DNA of 64,000 bases from Mesobacillus sp. S13 (GTDB taxonomy: Bacteria > Bacillota > Bacilli > Bacillales > Cytobacillaceae), in NCBI RefSeq assembly GCF_020422885.1, contig NZ_CP084622.1:216001-280000 (forward strand), given 5' to 3'. A model generated the notes under the pieces. The model was not told the DNA's origin and ran no database searches. It saw only the letters and a program-made list of their open reading frames with translations. Positions 48,524-57,002 of the stretch are shown in pieces. Both the position numbers and the translations under genes were made by a program. Each line of letters opens with the position of its first letter. Within the stretch, counting starts at the first letter, position 1.

Positions 48524-49658
48524 TTCGTTCATCCCTTTTCATGAAAAATAACAGAATTAACGCTGATGCTAAGGTTTGGACCATAAAGAAAATCATGCTG
48601 GCCGGAAGAAAGTAAGCGAAAACGAAATGATAAAAAGAATAAGATTCTAAATCTAACATCATCAGACCAAATAAGGTTATATATAAGGTGACAATCAGCT
48701 TGGGTTTCAATCGGTAATGCTTCTTTTGATCTGTAAAAAACAGACCAATGAGATACATGAACAAGCCAATTCTAATCAAGGCACCACTCAGCCACTGATA
48801 CAATGCGAAAAAATCCAAGTGAGAGATATACTCTCCAATGCTTAAAACACGCCATTGCTCATAGGCGGGATACCGATAGTGAACGGATTCAACTGGTCCA
48901 AATTCCATTATTGATGCGGTAAGTGGACCTAAGATCAATCCGGTAAGAATGGTCAACAAAATGAATAATTGCCTGAACTTGATACGTTCCTGAGAAAATG
49001 GATGCATTAATACCACCAGATATATTTCCAGAAGTCCGGATAGGGCATAAATGATCCCTTTGACAACAGGAAAATACCCATCAGCTAAAACAGGGAATAG
49101 CAAGGCAGGATCTTTTAAATCTGTGTTTGTCAGTGCGATGAATATTCCGAAAATCATGACAAGGGGCAATATGAAACCGCTGGCTATCGCCATATATTTA
49201 ATTCCGGCGAGAGTGACCAAAAAACAAGCAACGATCAACATCGCATTGATAAAGAAAAAAGAAGTGTCGGCCAGGAAATATGCATTCAGCCAGATGATTA
49301 AATCCCTAAGAGTGATATAAGCGCTAGCAAATAAAAAGAAAATTATAGGGATGGAAAAAAGGATCGAAAAAGATTTCCCAAGTCTATTCCTGATCATTGA
49401 AAAGAAGCCCTCATGCGGACTTTTCTTGACAATGAAATAAATCAGCCAAAGGAAAACAAGAGAGATAGGAAAGGCCAAGAGAACACTTAGCCAGCTGTCA
49501 CGTCCGGCTGCTGAAAGCAGGTTAGGAATCAGAATAACGTGATTGAGCAATCCGGTTGAAAGTAAAAGCAATAAAAATAACTGTCTAGGAACCAGGATCT
49601 TTATCAAGCTGTTCAAATTATCACCAATTCTTAAAAGGATAGATTTTATTATCACCAT
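48489..49658 (-). CDS. spore germination protein, GerB family (endospore APC-type)
   Basis: The B-subunit of a germinant receptor, 389 residues, an amino-acid-permease-fold membrane protein with about ten helices. It begins near LVPRQLFLLLLLSTGLLNHVILIPNLLSAAGRDSWLS, a region that in relatives lines the germinant site. The start is uncertain: the ATG complementing 49656-49658 has no clear ribosome site. The gene comes first in the operon, giving the order B-A-C instead of the usual A-B-C or A-C-B. Expression in the forespore is expected from the family; I could not assign a sigma-G promoter. Confidence 0.9.
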   Translation of the reverse strand: MVIIKSILLRIGDNLNSLIKILVPRQLFLLLLLSTGLLNHVILIPNLLSAAGRDSWLSVLLAFPISLVFLWLIYFIVKKSPHEGFFSMIRNRLGKSFSILFSIPIIFFLFASAYITLRDLIIWLNAYFLADTSFFFINAMLIVACFLVTLAGIKYMAIASGFILPLVMIFGIFIALTNTDLKDPALLFPVLADGYFPVVKGIIYALSGLLEIYLVVLMHPFSQERIKFRQLFILLTILTGLILGPLTASIMEFGPVESVHYRYPAYEQWRVLSIGEYISHLDFFALYQWLSGALIRIGLFMYLIGLFFTDQKKHYRLKPKLIVTLYITLFGLMMLDLESYSFYHFVFAYFLPASMIFFMVQTLASALILLFFMKRDERNGKNNKLESSS

Positions 49659-49798
49659 ACGATAGAAAATTATGATGCTAGTTCGTTATTTCTTTTCCCA
49701 ATAAAAGAAGCCCAGTTCCCATTCTTATTCGATGATCAGCACAATACACTTGAATGATGGCCTCAATTCGAAAAGGCCTGAAGAAAAAGGGGAGGGGT

Positions 49799-51265
49799 AT
49801 GGGCTTGCGAAGGAGTAAGAGAATTATGTCATTATTAATGGTTTTATTGCTGATGGTTCCTGTTGGGGCAAGAGCCGGTGATTTGGGAGGAGGTTCCTCG
49901 GGAGTTCCGGGAACATGGTATGTAGGTGCAGAACCATCTTGGGTTGATCCTGCTAAAGCACCAATTGTATTTGTCCATGGGTATAATAATTCCGCATCTG
50001 TCTGGTGGGAAGGCAACGATATGTATGAAACCGCCCTGGCTAATGGCTATCAGACAGCATTCATTGATCTCTATTCAGATCGTGATATGTGGGAGAATGG
50101 GGCGATGTTAGCGCAAAAACTCAAGGTAATCTATGATTACTTCGGGCAGAAAAAGCTTATTGTTGTAGGTTATAGCAAGGGAGGTGTGGATGCACAGACT
50201 GCACTTGTCCACTATGGTGCGCATCCATATGTTTCGAATATGATTTCGCTGTCCTCGCCTCATCATGGCACCCAGCTTTCAGATCTTGCTCACAGCAGCG
50301 CGGCATGGTGGCTGGCTGCACTGCTAGGCAACAATAATGATGCAACTCGGTCGCTTCAAACAGGAAACATGAAATATTTTCGCAGCATCACAGATGGAAA
50401 AGCCGAAACGAAATTGAATAAGTACTATACGCTCGGGGGCTATAAATGGGGTTCGTTCGGCAGCGCTTTATACTGGGGAGGACTGTATTTAAGCAGTTAT
50501 GGTTCGAATGACGGGGTCGTCACAGTCTCCAGCTCCCGCTTGCCTGGCGGAACAATCATCCGTGAAGGCGCCTGGAACCATACTACAATCCGTGAAGGCT
50601 CATATACTTTTTCGGTATTCAAACCGTACACAATGTCAGAGCAGACTGCCGGTTCAAACGCATTCTCGGCAGCCAGCATGACAGAACCAGTGTCTGAGAC
50701 AAACCAGATTGTCAAAGGCGGCAAAGCGGATAAAGCCATCAAAGAAGACTTCGTGATCGAGGACGGAGCAGAAAGCTTCCAGATGGCATTCCTCAGTGAA
50801 AAGAAACTGAGTTCACTTAAACTGAAGGGACCAGATGGCCAGGAGTATAAGGCGGCAAAAGTTGAACAGGATACCGGTGAATTTTTTAAAGGTGCATGGG
50901 TCCATTCATTTAAAATCGATAAGCCAGAAGCAGGGAAATGGAAGGTAACGGGCCCAGCAGCGGCGTATATGCTGGTAGTCGGCATCGACAGTCCGCTTGT
51001 TGCTGAATTGAAAGACGCCAAGAATCAAAAGGTGAAGGCTTCATATAAAACAAAATGGATCAAATATGACCATGATGGCAAAAAGAAGCTAAAAGAAACC
51101 GGAAAAGGCTCGAAAGCTGGTAAAGTCCTCGACGGGGACCTAACGGAATCTGGGGTTTACAACCTGACGACAGATGTAACAGGTTTTGATGCTAAAGGAA
51201 AGCCATTTGAACGGACCATCATCGAATCCATCTATGTTGATGAAAATGGAAAGACCCACAGATAA
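49799..51265 (+). CDS. secreted lipase / alpha-beta hydrolase
   Basis: A 488-residue secreted protein. The signal peptide MGLRRSKRIMSLLMVLLLM is followed by cleavage near GARA-GD. The lipase core has the oxyanion motif IVFVHGYNNSAS (His60-Gly61) and the nucleophile elbow GYSKGG with Ser126. SLSSPHHGTQLSDLA and a later His in GAWNHTTIREG complete the pattern of lipase families close to LipA/PHB depolymerase. Residues after about 300 form a separate, Lys-rich beta domain that may bind substrate or cell wall. ATG 49799 follows AAGGGGAGG; an in-frame ATG at 49754 would give an unlikely 15-residue extension. Confidence 0.85.
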   Translation: MGLRRSKRIMSLLMVLLLMVPVGARAGDLGGGSSGVPGTWYVGAEPSWVDPAKAPIVFVHGYNNSASVWWEGNDMYETALANGYQTAFIDLYSDRDMWENGAMLAQKLKVIYDYFGQKKLIVVGYSKGGVDAQTALVHYGAHPYVSNMISLSSPHHGTQLSDLAHSSAAWWLAALLGNNNDATRSLQTGNMKYFRSITDGKAETKLNKYYTLGGYKWGSFGSALYWGGLYLSSYGSNDGVVTVSSSRLPGGTIIREGAWNHTTIREGSYTFSVFKPYTMSEQTAGSNAFSAASMTEPVSETNQIVKGGKADKAIKEDFVIEDGAESFQMAFLSEKKLSSLKLKGPDGQEYKAAKVEQDTGEFFKGAWVHSFKIDKPEAGKWKVTGPAAAYMLVVGIDSPLVAELKDAKNQKVKASYKTKWIKYDHDGKKKLKETGKGSKAGKVLDGDLTESGVYNLTTDVTGFDAKGKPFERTIIESIYVDENGKTHR

Positions 51266-51340
51266 AGGAGAAGGTGGCGGCTGGTGAAAACCAACTACTT
51301 CGTGTAAATGGTAGAAATGACGGAACGACTCGTTCGGACA

Positions 51341-51596
51341 CCTGCATAAGGGTACATTGATTCCTGTAATGTGTCCTTATGAAAGAGAAAACCGGTGTAT
51401 AAGGGTACATTGATCCCTGTAATGTGCCCTTATGAAAGTGAAAACCGAAGTATAAGGGTACATAGATCCGTGGAATGTGCCCTTATGAAAGAGAAAACCG
51501 GTGTATAAGGATACATAGATCCGTGGAATGTACTTTATGTAAGAGAAACGCCAAGCATAAGGGTGTATGTGTCTATAGACTGTCCTTATATAGCCA
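51341..51596. repeat. tandem hairpin repeat array, 53-bp period
   Basis: The core ATAAGG starts at 51346, 51399, 51452 and 51505, with a degenerate fifth unit at 51557, a step of 53, 53, 53 and 52 bp. Each unit holds an inverted repeat of about 12 bp (ATAAGGGTACAT ... ATGTGCCCTTAT), then GAAAGAGAAAACCGGTGT. No terminator of the usual form follows the lipase gene, so these hairpins may limit read-through. Open frames inside follow the repeat. The remaining parts of the gap (51266-51340, 51597-51735) show nothing clear. Confidence 0.88.
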
Positions 51597-51735
51597 TCTC
51601 CTATATAGCCTGTTCTGCCTATAATCCATCTGAGGTTGTAAGTCATATTTACTAATTTTTACATAAAAGATGGAGTAGCAGGGTCGCCGGACGATATAAA
51701 GGATAGGCAGAGTACGTACATCAGGAGGAGAGGTC

Positions 51736-52110
51736 ATGCATGTTTTGGATTTGATTGCCAGGATTAACAATTGTGTCGAGGAACTGGATTTTGCTGCCGC
51801 AAGAATGTACATGGAAGAGAACATTGACATCCTGAACGAGAATCGCAGCCGTTTAAAATCAAATGCGCGAGAATTGCTTGAGTTTTTGACGAAGCGGATG
51901 GAGTCAGGGCAGCAGCCGCTCACCAGAAAAGACGTGGCAGTCATCAATGCAGTGAACAATTATGCTTCAAAATTTGACTTAAGGAGCTTGAAAGTGGTGA
52001 TCAAGGACCACACGCTCTTGTTTATGCGGAATGATATTGAAGCCTATCTTAATATGGATGCGAGAATCATCCTTGAAGGGATGGGAGCCATCCCAAAGGC
52101 TGCAAGTTAA
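51736..52110 (+). CDS. conserved hypothetical protein, 124 residues
   Basis: I do not recognise this protein. It is 124 residues, mostly helical by composition, without signal peptide or membrane segment. The N-terminal half reads like a helical hairpin (VLDLIARINNCVEELDFAAARMYMEENIDILNENRSRLKSNARELLEFL). The C-terminal half has IEAYLNMDARIILEGMGAI. A strong AGGAGGAG ribosome site supports translation from ATG 51736. It stands alone between the repeat array and the moxR operon and has its own terminator with a very long T-run. Confidence 0.7.
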   Translation: MHVLDLIARINNCVEELDFAAARMYMEENIDILNENRSRLKSNARELLEFLTKRMESGQQPLTRKDVAVINAVNNYASKFDLRSLKVVIKDHTLLFMRNDIEAYLNMDARIILEGMGAIPKAAS

Positions 52111-52135
52111 ATAGAGTAAAAGGTTCAGATGCTGA

Positions 52136-52171
52136 CGGCTTCTCGATAAGAGACCGTTTTTTTTTTTTTTT
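52136..52171 (+). terminator. terminator with a 15-T tract
   Basis: ACGG...TCTC (52136-52144) pairs with GAGACCGT (52150-52157) with a small bulge, followed by 15 consecutive T (52157-52171). Confidence 0.75.
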
Positions 52172-52331
52172 GAATGAAACATTCCTAACAAAACCCCCGT
52201 CTATTACTAAGCGGTAATATTTTCATCTGCCATATAACAGGATTTTGACAGAAAATAGCGAATATAGACTTATTGAAGTAAAAAAAGCAATGGGTCTACG
52301 TAGATAAATAGATTTTAGGGGGAAATTTCCG

Positions 52332-53285
52332 ATGAGGAATCAGATGAATCCAACAGTTGATAGAATACTGGGGAATATTGATAAGGTTATGACAGGAAAG
52401 CGTAATGTAGCAGAGCTAAGCTTGATCGCGCTGCTTGCAGGCGGACATGTGCTGCTTGAGGACGTGCCGGGTGTCGGCAAGACGATGATGGTCCGCGCTC
52501 TGGCGAAGTCTGTAAGCGCTAAATTCAGGAGGATTCAGTTCACACCAGACCTGTTGCCTTCTGATGTAACAGGGGTATCGATTTACAACCCGAAAGAGAT
52601 GGAATTTGAATTCAGGCCAGGACCAATCATGGGCAATATCATTCTCGCCGATGAAATCAACAGAACATCTCCAAAGACACAGTCGGCTCTGCTAGAAGGA
52701 ATGGAAGAGCATAGTGTGACGGTTGACGGCGTAACCCATATACTTGGCAAGCCGTTCTTCGTCATGGCGACACAGAACCCGATTGATTATGAGGGTACAT
52801 ATCCACTGCCGGAAGCACAGCTTGACCGTTTCCTTTTAAAAATGAAAATGGGCTATCCTGCGATGGATGAAGAAATGGAAGTTTTGAACCGAGCGCAGCG
52901 TAACCTTCCGATTGAAGACTTGCAGCCTGTTGTATCACTTGAAGATCTGCGCGAACTGCAGCAAAGCATTAAAGAAGTGGTAGTAGATGAAACGATCAAG
53001 CGATACATTGTGGAGCTGGCCAGCCGGACTAGAGGCCATTCGAGTGTATACCTTGGTGTAAGCCCTCGTGGTTCTATTGCTTTGATGAAGGCTGCCCAGG
53101 CATATGCATTTATTTATGGAAGGGATTATGTCATTCCTGATGATGTCCAGTACCTTGCTCCATATGTATTCGCCCACAGGATCATTTTGAAATCGGAGGC
53201 CAGGTTCGAAGGGATCACAACTGAGGATGTCGTCAACAGGGTGTTGGCGAGGGTGCCTGTGCCGGTCCAAAGGCTCGTGAAGTAA
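52332..53285 (+). CDS. yeaC: MoxR-family AAA+ ATPase (YeaC)
   Basis: A 317-residue AAA+ ATPase of the MoxR type. Walker A is VLLEDVPGVGKTMM near residue 44, Walker B IILADEINRTSPKTQSALLEGMEE, sensor 1 FFVMATQNPIDYEGTYPLPEAQLDRF. MoxR proteins act as chaperones in the maturation of partner complexes. The partner is likely encoded next door: a DUF58 protein that starts 1 bp after its stop, then a transglutaminase-like membrane protein. AGGGGG precedes ATG 52332. Confidence 0.92.
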   Translation: MRNQMNPTVDRILGNIDKVMTGKRNVAELSLIALLAGGHVLLEDVPGVGKTMMVRALAKSVSAKFRRIQFTPDLLPSDVTGVSIYNPKEMEFEFRPGPIMGNIILADEINRTSPKTQSALLEGMEEHSVTVDGVTHILGKPFFVMATQNPIDYEGTYPLPEAQLDRFLLKMKMGYPAMDEEMEVLNRAQRNLPIEDLQPVVSLEDLRELQQSIKEVVVDETIKRYIVELASRTRGHSSVYLGVSPRGSIALMKAAQAYAFIYGRDYVIPDDVQYLAPYVFAHRIILKSEARFEGITTEDVVNRVLARVPVPVQRLVK

Positions 53286-53286
53286 T

Positions 53287-54504
53287 ATGAAGAAATTTTT
53301 CCAAAAGTTCAAAGAGGTTTGGAAACTGATCGTTTTACTGTTATTGATTCTAATTACCTTTTCATATGCCATGTTCCAGGGTGGCTTTGTCAGCTGGTTC
53401 CTGTTTTACAGCTTCTTGCCTTTCGCTCTGTACGCCCTTGGCCTTGCCTTTTATTCAATAAAGGATATCGAGGCCGAAAGGGTGTATACGAAGCAGGAAT
53501 ATAACGCTGGTGAGAAGTTCAAGGCAAGTGTCGTGCTGGACAGGAAAGTGTCATTCCCGCTTTTTTACGCAATTGCCGAGGAAGAGGTAGGAGATACACT
53601 TACGGGGAACAGGGATATTGAAAAAGCGAAAACGATGCTGTTTCCAGGATTCAACCGGGCATTCGGCTTTGACTATACCATTGAAAACCTTCCCCGGGGT
53701 GAACATTCCTTAGTGGGGATCAAGTTTAAAACGGGAGATCCGCTTGGATTGATTGAAAAAGAAAAGATCCTGCCGGTTGAAAATAAGATACTCGTGTACC
53801 CTGCTTATCAGGATATGATTTATAGGCCTGTAGCACATCATTTTGATCAGGGAATGACCGCTTCGAAGGAACGAGTCCAGCGGGATACATCCATGGCAAT
53901 TGGTGTTCGAGAATACCAGCCGGGAGACCGTTTTTCATGGATCAACTGGAAGGCGACAGCTAGACGGAATGACATTATGACGAAGGAATTCGAACAGAGG
54001 CAGTCTCACGACGTGACGATTATAATGGATTGTGCCCCTGAGCAGCGCTTCGAGATAGTCGTTTCTTTCACCGCTTCCGTCATCAGGGCTATTTTACGAA
54101 AAGGTGCACAGGTCGGATTATTGACATTGAGTGCTGAACGGAAGGCGTTTCCGGCCCGTGGCGGTGAAGCCCAGCAGCAACAGCTTCTTTACCATCTGGC
54201 TAAAATCAGGGATGAGAGTCCGGTCCCGTTTAACCGGGTCCTTGAGACAGAGAGTTTTTTAGCGCAGCAGAACAATTCAATCATGATGATCACCGCCCAA
54301 TTGACGAAAGAGTTGATCGAAAAGGCTTCTTTCTATAATCAACGGAATGGATCGGTGAGCATCTTCCTGATCAAGAATAGTCAGGAATCGCCGACAAATA
54401 TGGAAAAGAACTTAAGGGCGTCAGCAAATGCGAGGGGAATCCATCTTGTGATGGTACACGACGGACATTTCTCGGAAGCCTTCTCGGAGGTGAATAGAGG
54501 TTGA
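53287..54504 (+). CDS. yeaD: DUF58 domain membrane protein (YeaD)
   Basis: A 405-residue protein with two N-terminal membrane helices (about 10-60: WKLIVLLLLILITFSYAMF and WFLFYSFLPFALYALGLAF). A DUF58 domain follows, marked by GVREYQPGDRFSWINWKATARRNDIMTKEFEQ, typical of the von Willebrand-like partners of MoxR ATPases. It starts 1 bp after yeaC and overlaps yebA by 4 bp, indicating translational coupling. The process served in Bacillus is not established. Confidence 0.88.
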   Translation: MKKFFQKFKEVWKLIVLLLLILITFSYAMFQGGFVSWFLFYSFLPFALYALGLAFYSIKDIEAERVYTKQEYNAGEKFKASVVLDRKVSFPLFYAIAEEEVGDTLTGNRDIEKAKTMLFPGFNRAFGFDYTIENLPRGEHSLVGIKFKTGDPLGLIEKEKILPVENKILVYPAYQDMIYRPVAHHFDQGMTASKERVQRDTSMAIGVREYQPGDRFSWINWKATARRNDIMTKEFEQRQSHDVTIIMDCAPEQRFEIVVSFTASVIRAILRKGAQVGLLTLSAERKAFPARGGEAQQQQLLYHLAKIRDESPVPFNRVLETESFLAQQNNSIMMITAQLTKELIEKASFYNQRNGSVSIFLIKNSQESPTNMEKNLRASANARGIHLVMVHDGHFSEAFSEVNRG

Positions 54505-56717
54505 GGATTGATAAAACCAAAAAAGACTTTGCCTTCTTTTTACTGTTTATTTTCAGCTTTTTGCTGCTTTGGGAATGGCTGCGGCCATTGAAGGAACTGA
54601 CAGATACTGGACACTTAAGTGTATTTCTCGGTTTTGTATTCATCGCATTAATGATGTACTTTTTCAATATGCCGATCCTCCCTTCGGCTATCATAAAAAT
54701 CATCATAATCCTGTATTCCGTTCACTTTATGTATTATGACGGAACCTTCTTCAGTCTGGAATGGTTCGGTCAGCTGGTCAATGAAGTGATCGCTAATTCA
54801 TCGATTATCATGAATGCCGAATGGACTGAAATATCCAATGCATTCAGGACGTTATTGTTCTTTATCTTGCTTTGGCTGATGGCATACCTGATTCAATATT
54901 GGCTGATTAACAGAAAACAAATTTTTGTGTTTTTCTTCATGACGCTTGTTTACATCACTGTGCTGGATACGTTCTCTCCATATGAAGCGGACCTGGCAAT
55001 TGTCCGGACAGTGATTGCGGGTTTTGCTGTAATGGGAATGCTGGCTTACTACAGGATTGCCGATAAGGAAGTAGTGAATAAGAACCTGAGAAGTGCGAAA
55101 AAGTGGATGGTTCCACTAATCGCCATGATTGTCCTGAGTGTAGGTGTTGGTTACGCGGCTCCAAAGGCTGATCCGATTTGGCCGGACCCTGTGCCATTTA
55201 TCACCTCCTATAATCAAGACTCAGGCGATGGCAGCGGCGGGGTGAAAAAAGTCGGCTACGGAACGGATGATTCAGCACTTGGCGGACCGTTCATCGGAGA
55301 CGACCGGGTCGTTTTCACTGCTGAAGCCGATGGACGTCATTACTGGCGGATTGAAACAAAAGACTTCTATACAGGTAAAGGATGGATTGCAGACAAGGGG
55401 ACTGCCGTGCCAGTAGAATTTTTGCCTGAGCAGACCATCCCGATGGAGCCTTTTGAAGCTGAAGTCAAAACCGAACAGCGTACGAGCAAGGTTGTCCCAA
55501 AGATTGGTTATCCTCACCTTGTCTATCCTTTGGGTGTGACACAAGTTGAGGCATCTTCAGGCCGCTCAACCCTGCAATTCAGCCTTGATCCGACAACTGA
55601 AAAAATCACGTCCATCGCAGACGGGCAAGCAGGCTCAATTGGGCCATACTCGCTTACCTTTAACCATCCGGTGTACAGTGTAGAAAAGCTTAAGACAGCC
55701 GGACCTGAAGAACTGGCAGCAGAGTTTGCCTTTGTCTCGAAATACACACAGGTACCAGAAGGGCTTCCGGAGCGGGTAGTGAAGCTTGCTGAGGAGATAA
55801 CAGAAGATAAGAAGACCTGGCTGGAAAAAGCACAGGCGATTGAAAAGTATTTCCGATCGAATGATTTTGTCTATGACCAAACGAATGTGGCAATCCCAGA
55901 GGATGATGAGGATTATGTCGATCAGTTCCTGTTTGAAACACAGCGAGGCTACTGCGATAATTTCTCGACTTCGATGGTCGTCATGATGCGTTCTGTTGGT
56001 ATACCTGCCCGTTGGGTAAAGGGTTATACAGAAGGGGAATACATCGATACATTGGAGAATGGCCGCCGGCTTTATGAAGTCACAAATAATAATGCTCACT
56101 CATGGGTAGAGGGTTATTTCCCAGGTGTTGGCTGGGTACCATTTGAGCCAACGCAAGGCTTTACGAATAACGTTCAATTCGAGTATGACAATAAAGACGA
56201 CTCACAAAATCAGACGGGGCAGGAAGAAGAGGAAGATACAACACCTGCTGCTCCGGTGAAGCCGGACCTCCCAGAAGAGCAGGCACCGGTTGACAAGCCA
56301 AAGGTCTCTTTTTCAGATGGCCTGAAAAATGCGGGGGCAATCCTGCAGAATAACTTCCAGAAAATCTTCCTCACATTACTTGTATTGGCCGTATTCGCTG
56401 CGATCATGTATAAACTGAGAGGAAGATGGCTTCCTATCATGTATATCCTTCTCTATAAATACACAAAGCAAAATAAGTACATGGAGAAAGCGTATATTGT
56501 CCTGTTGAAGCAGCTTGGAAGATACGGTATCAAGAGAGAGAATGGCCAGACACTGCGCGATTATGCCTACTATGTGGATTCGTTCTTCTCTACGAATGAG
56601 ATGCGCTGGCTCACTGAAAAGTATGAAGAGTATCTTTATCGTGGCAATCAGGATGAAAACATGTGGCAGGATGCGAAAAAGTATTGGGAGTTCATGATTC
56701 GGAAAGTTAGTGCTTGA
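54501..56717 (+). CDS. yebA: transglutaminase-like membrane protein (YebA)
   Basis: A 738-residue membrane protein. About six helices lie in residues 1-220, then an extracellular part with a transglutaminase-like domain, one more helix (about 620-640, IFLTLLVLAVFAAIMYKL) and a cytoplasmic DUF4129-like tail. The catalytic Cys is in RGYCDNFSTSMVVMMRSVGIPARWVKGY and the His in NNAHSWVEGYFPGVGWVPFEPT. The third residue is Glu in FEPT, as in several relatives. Start codon TTG 54501 overlaps the yeaD stop, with GGAGG 9 nt upstream. A protease or cross-linking role linked to MoxR/DUF58 is likely but unproved. Confidence 0.88.
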   Translation: MRIDKTKKDFAFFLLFIFSFLLLWEWLRPLKELTDTGHLSVFLGFVFIALMMYFFNMPILPSAIIKIIIILYSVHFMYYDGTFFSLEWFGQLVNEVIANSSIIMNAEWTEISNAFRTLLFFILLWLMAYLIQYWLINRKQIFVFFFMTLVYITVLDTFSPYEADLAIVRTVIAGFAVMGMLAYYRIADKEVVNKNLRSAKKWMVPLIAMIVLSVGVGYAAPKADPIWPDPVPFITSYNQDSGDGSGGVKKVGYGTDDSALGGPFIGDDRVVFTAEADGRHYWRIETKDFYTGKGWIADKGTAVPVEFLPEQTIPMEPFEAEVKTEQRTSKVVPKIGYPHLVYPLGVTQVEASSGRSTLQFSLDPTTEKITSIADGQAGSIGPYSLTFNHPVYSVEKLKTAGPEELAAEFAFVSKYTQVPEGLPERVVKLAEEITEDKKTWLEKAQAIEKYFRSNDFVYDQTNVAIPEDDEDYVDQFLFETQRGYCDNFSTSMVVMMRSVGIPARWVKGYTEGEYIDTLENGRRLYEVTNNNAHSWVEGYFPGVGWVPFEPTQGFTNNVQFEYDNKDDSQNQTGQEEEEDTTPAAPVKPDLPEEQAPVDKPKVSFSDGLKNAGAILQNNFQKIFLTLLVLAVFAAIMYKLRGRWLPIMYILLYKYTKQNKYMEKAYIVLLKQLGRYGIKRENGQTLRDYAYYVDSFFSTNEMRWLTEKYEEYLYRGNQDENMWQDAKKYWEFMIRKVSA

Positions 56718-56743
56718 CCGTTAAAATATTATACTGATACAAT
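56714..56743 (+). promoter_or_regulatory. guaA promoter
   Basis: TTGACC (56714-56719, overlapping the yebA stop), 18-bp spacer, TACAAT (56738-56743). Confidence 0.7.
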
Positions 56744-56765
56744 GTTTGCAACTATATAGAATCAA

Positions 56766-56914
56766 CCTTCATATATCCTCGATAATATGGTTCGAAAGTA
56801 TCTACCAAATCACCGGAAATGATTTGACTATGAAGGCAGGCTTCTTTTTTGTTCGTAACAGGCTGGAATCCTGCTTTCCTATTATTTTTGGAGGCAGGAT
56901 TCTGGCTTTTTTTA
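56766..56914 (+). promoter_or_regulatory. guanine riboswitch with terminator, upstream of guaA
   Basis: The purine aptamer spans 56766-56836: P1 CTTCATA/TATGAAG, joining segments ATCTACC and ACCGGAAAT, and TTGACTATG at the 3' side. The base matching xpt position 74 is C (GACTATG), which specifies guanine. An intrinsic terminator follows (56862-56879 pairing with 56890-56906, then seven T). High guanine or hypoxanthine should cut guaA transcription. Confidence 0.92.
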
Positions 56915-57002
56915 TTTAAAAAACGCGGGTGCAAACCATACTATTTACATAACCTTCTGCTTAAGGAAGTTCCGCGTTCCTATTTTATGATGAGGTGACT
57001 TT

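Noticed and set aside
55990..56170. Glu in place of Asp in the transglutaminase triad of YebA as a defect
   Set aside because: The FEPT form is, as far as I recall, usual in this subfamily, so it is not evidence of inactivity.
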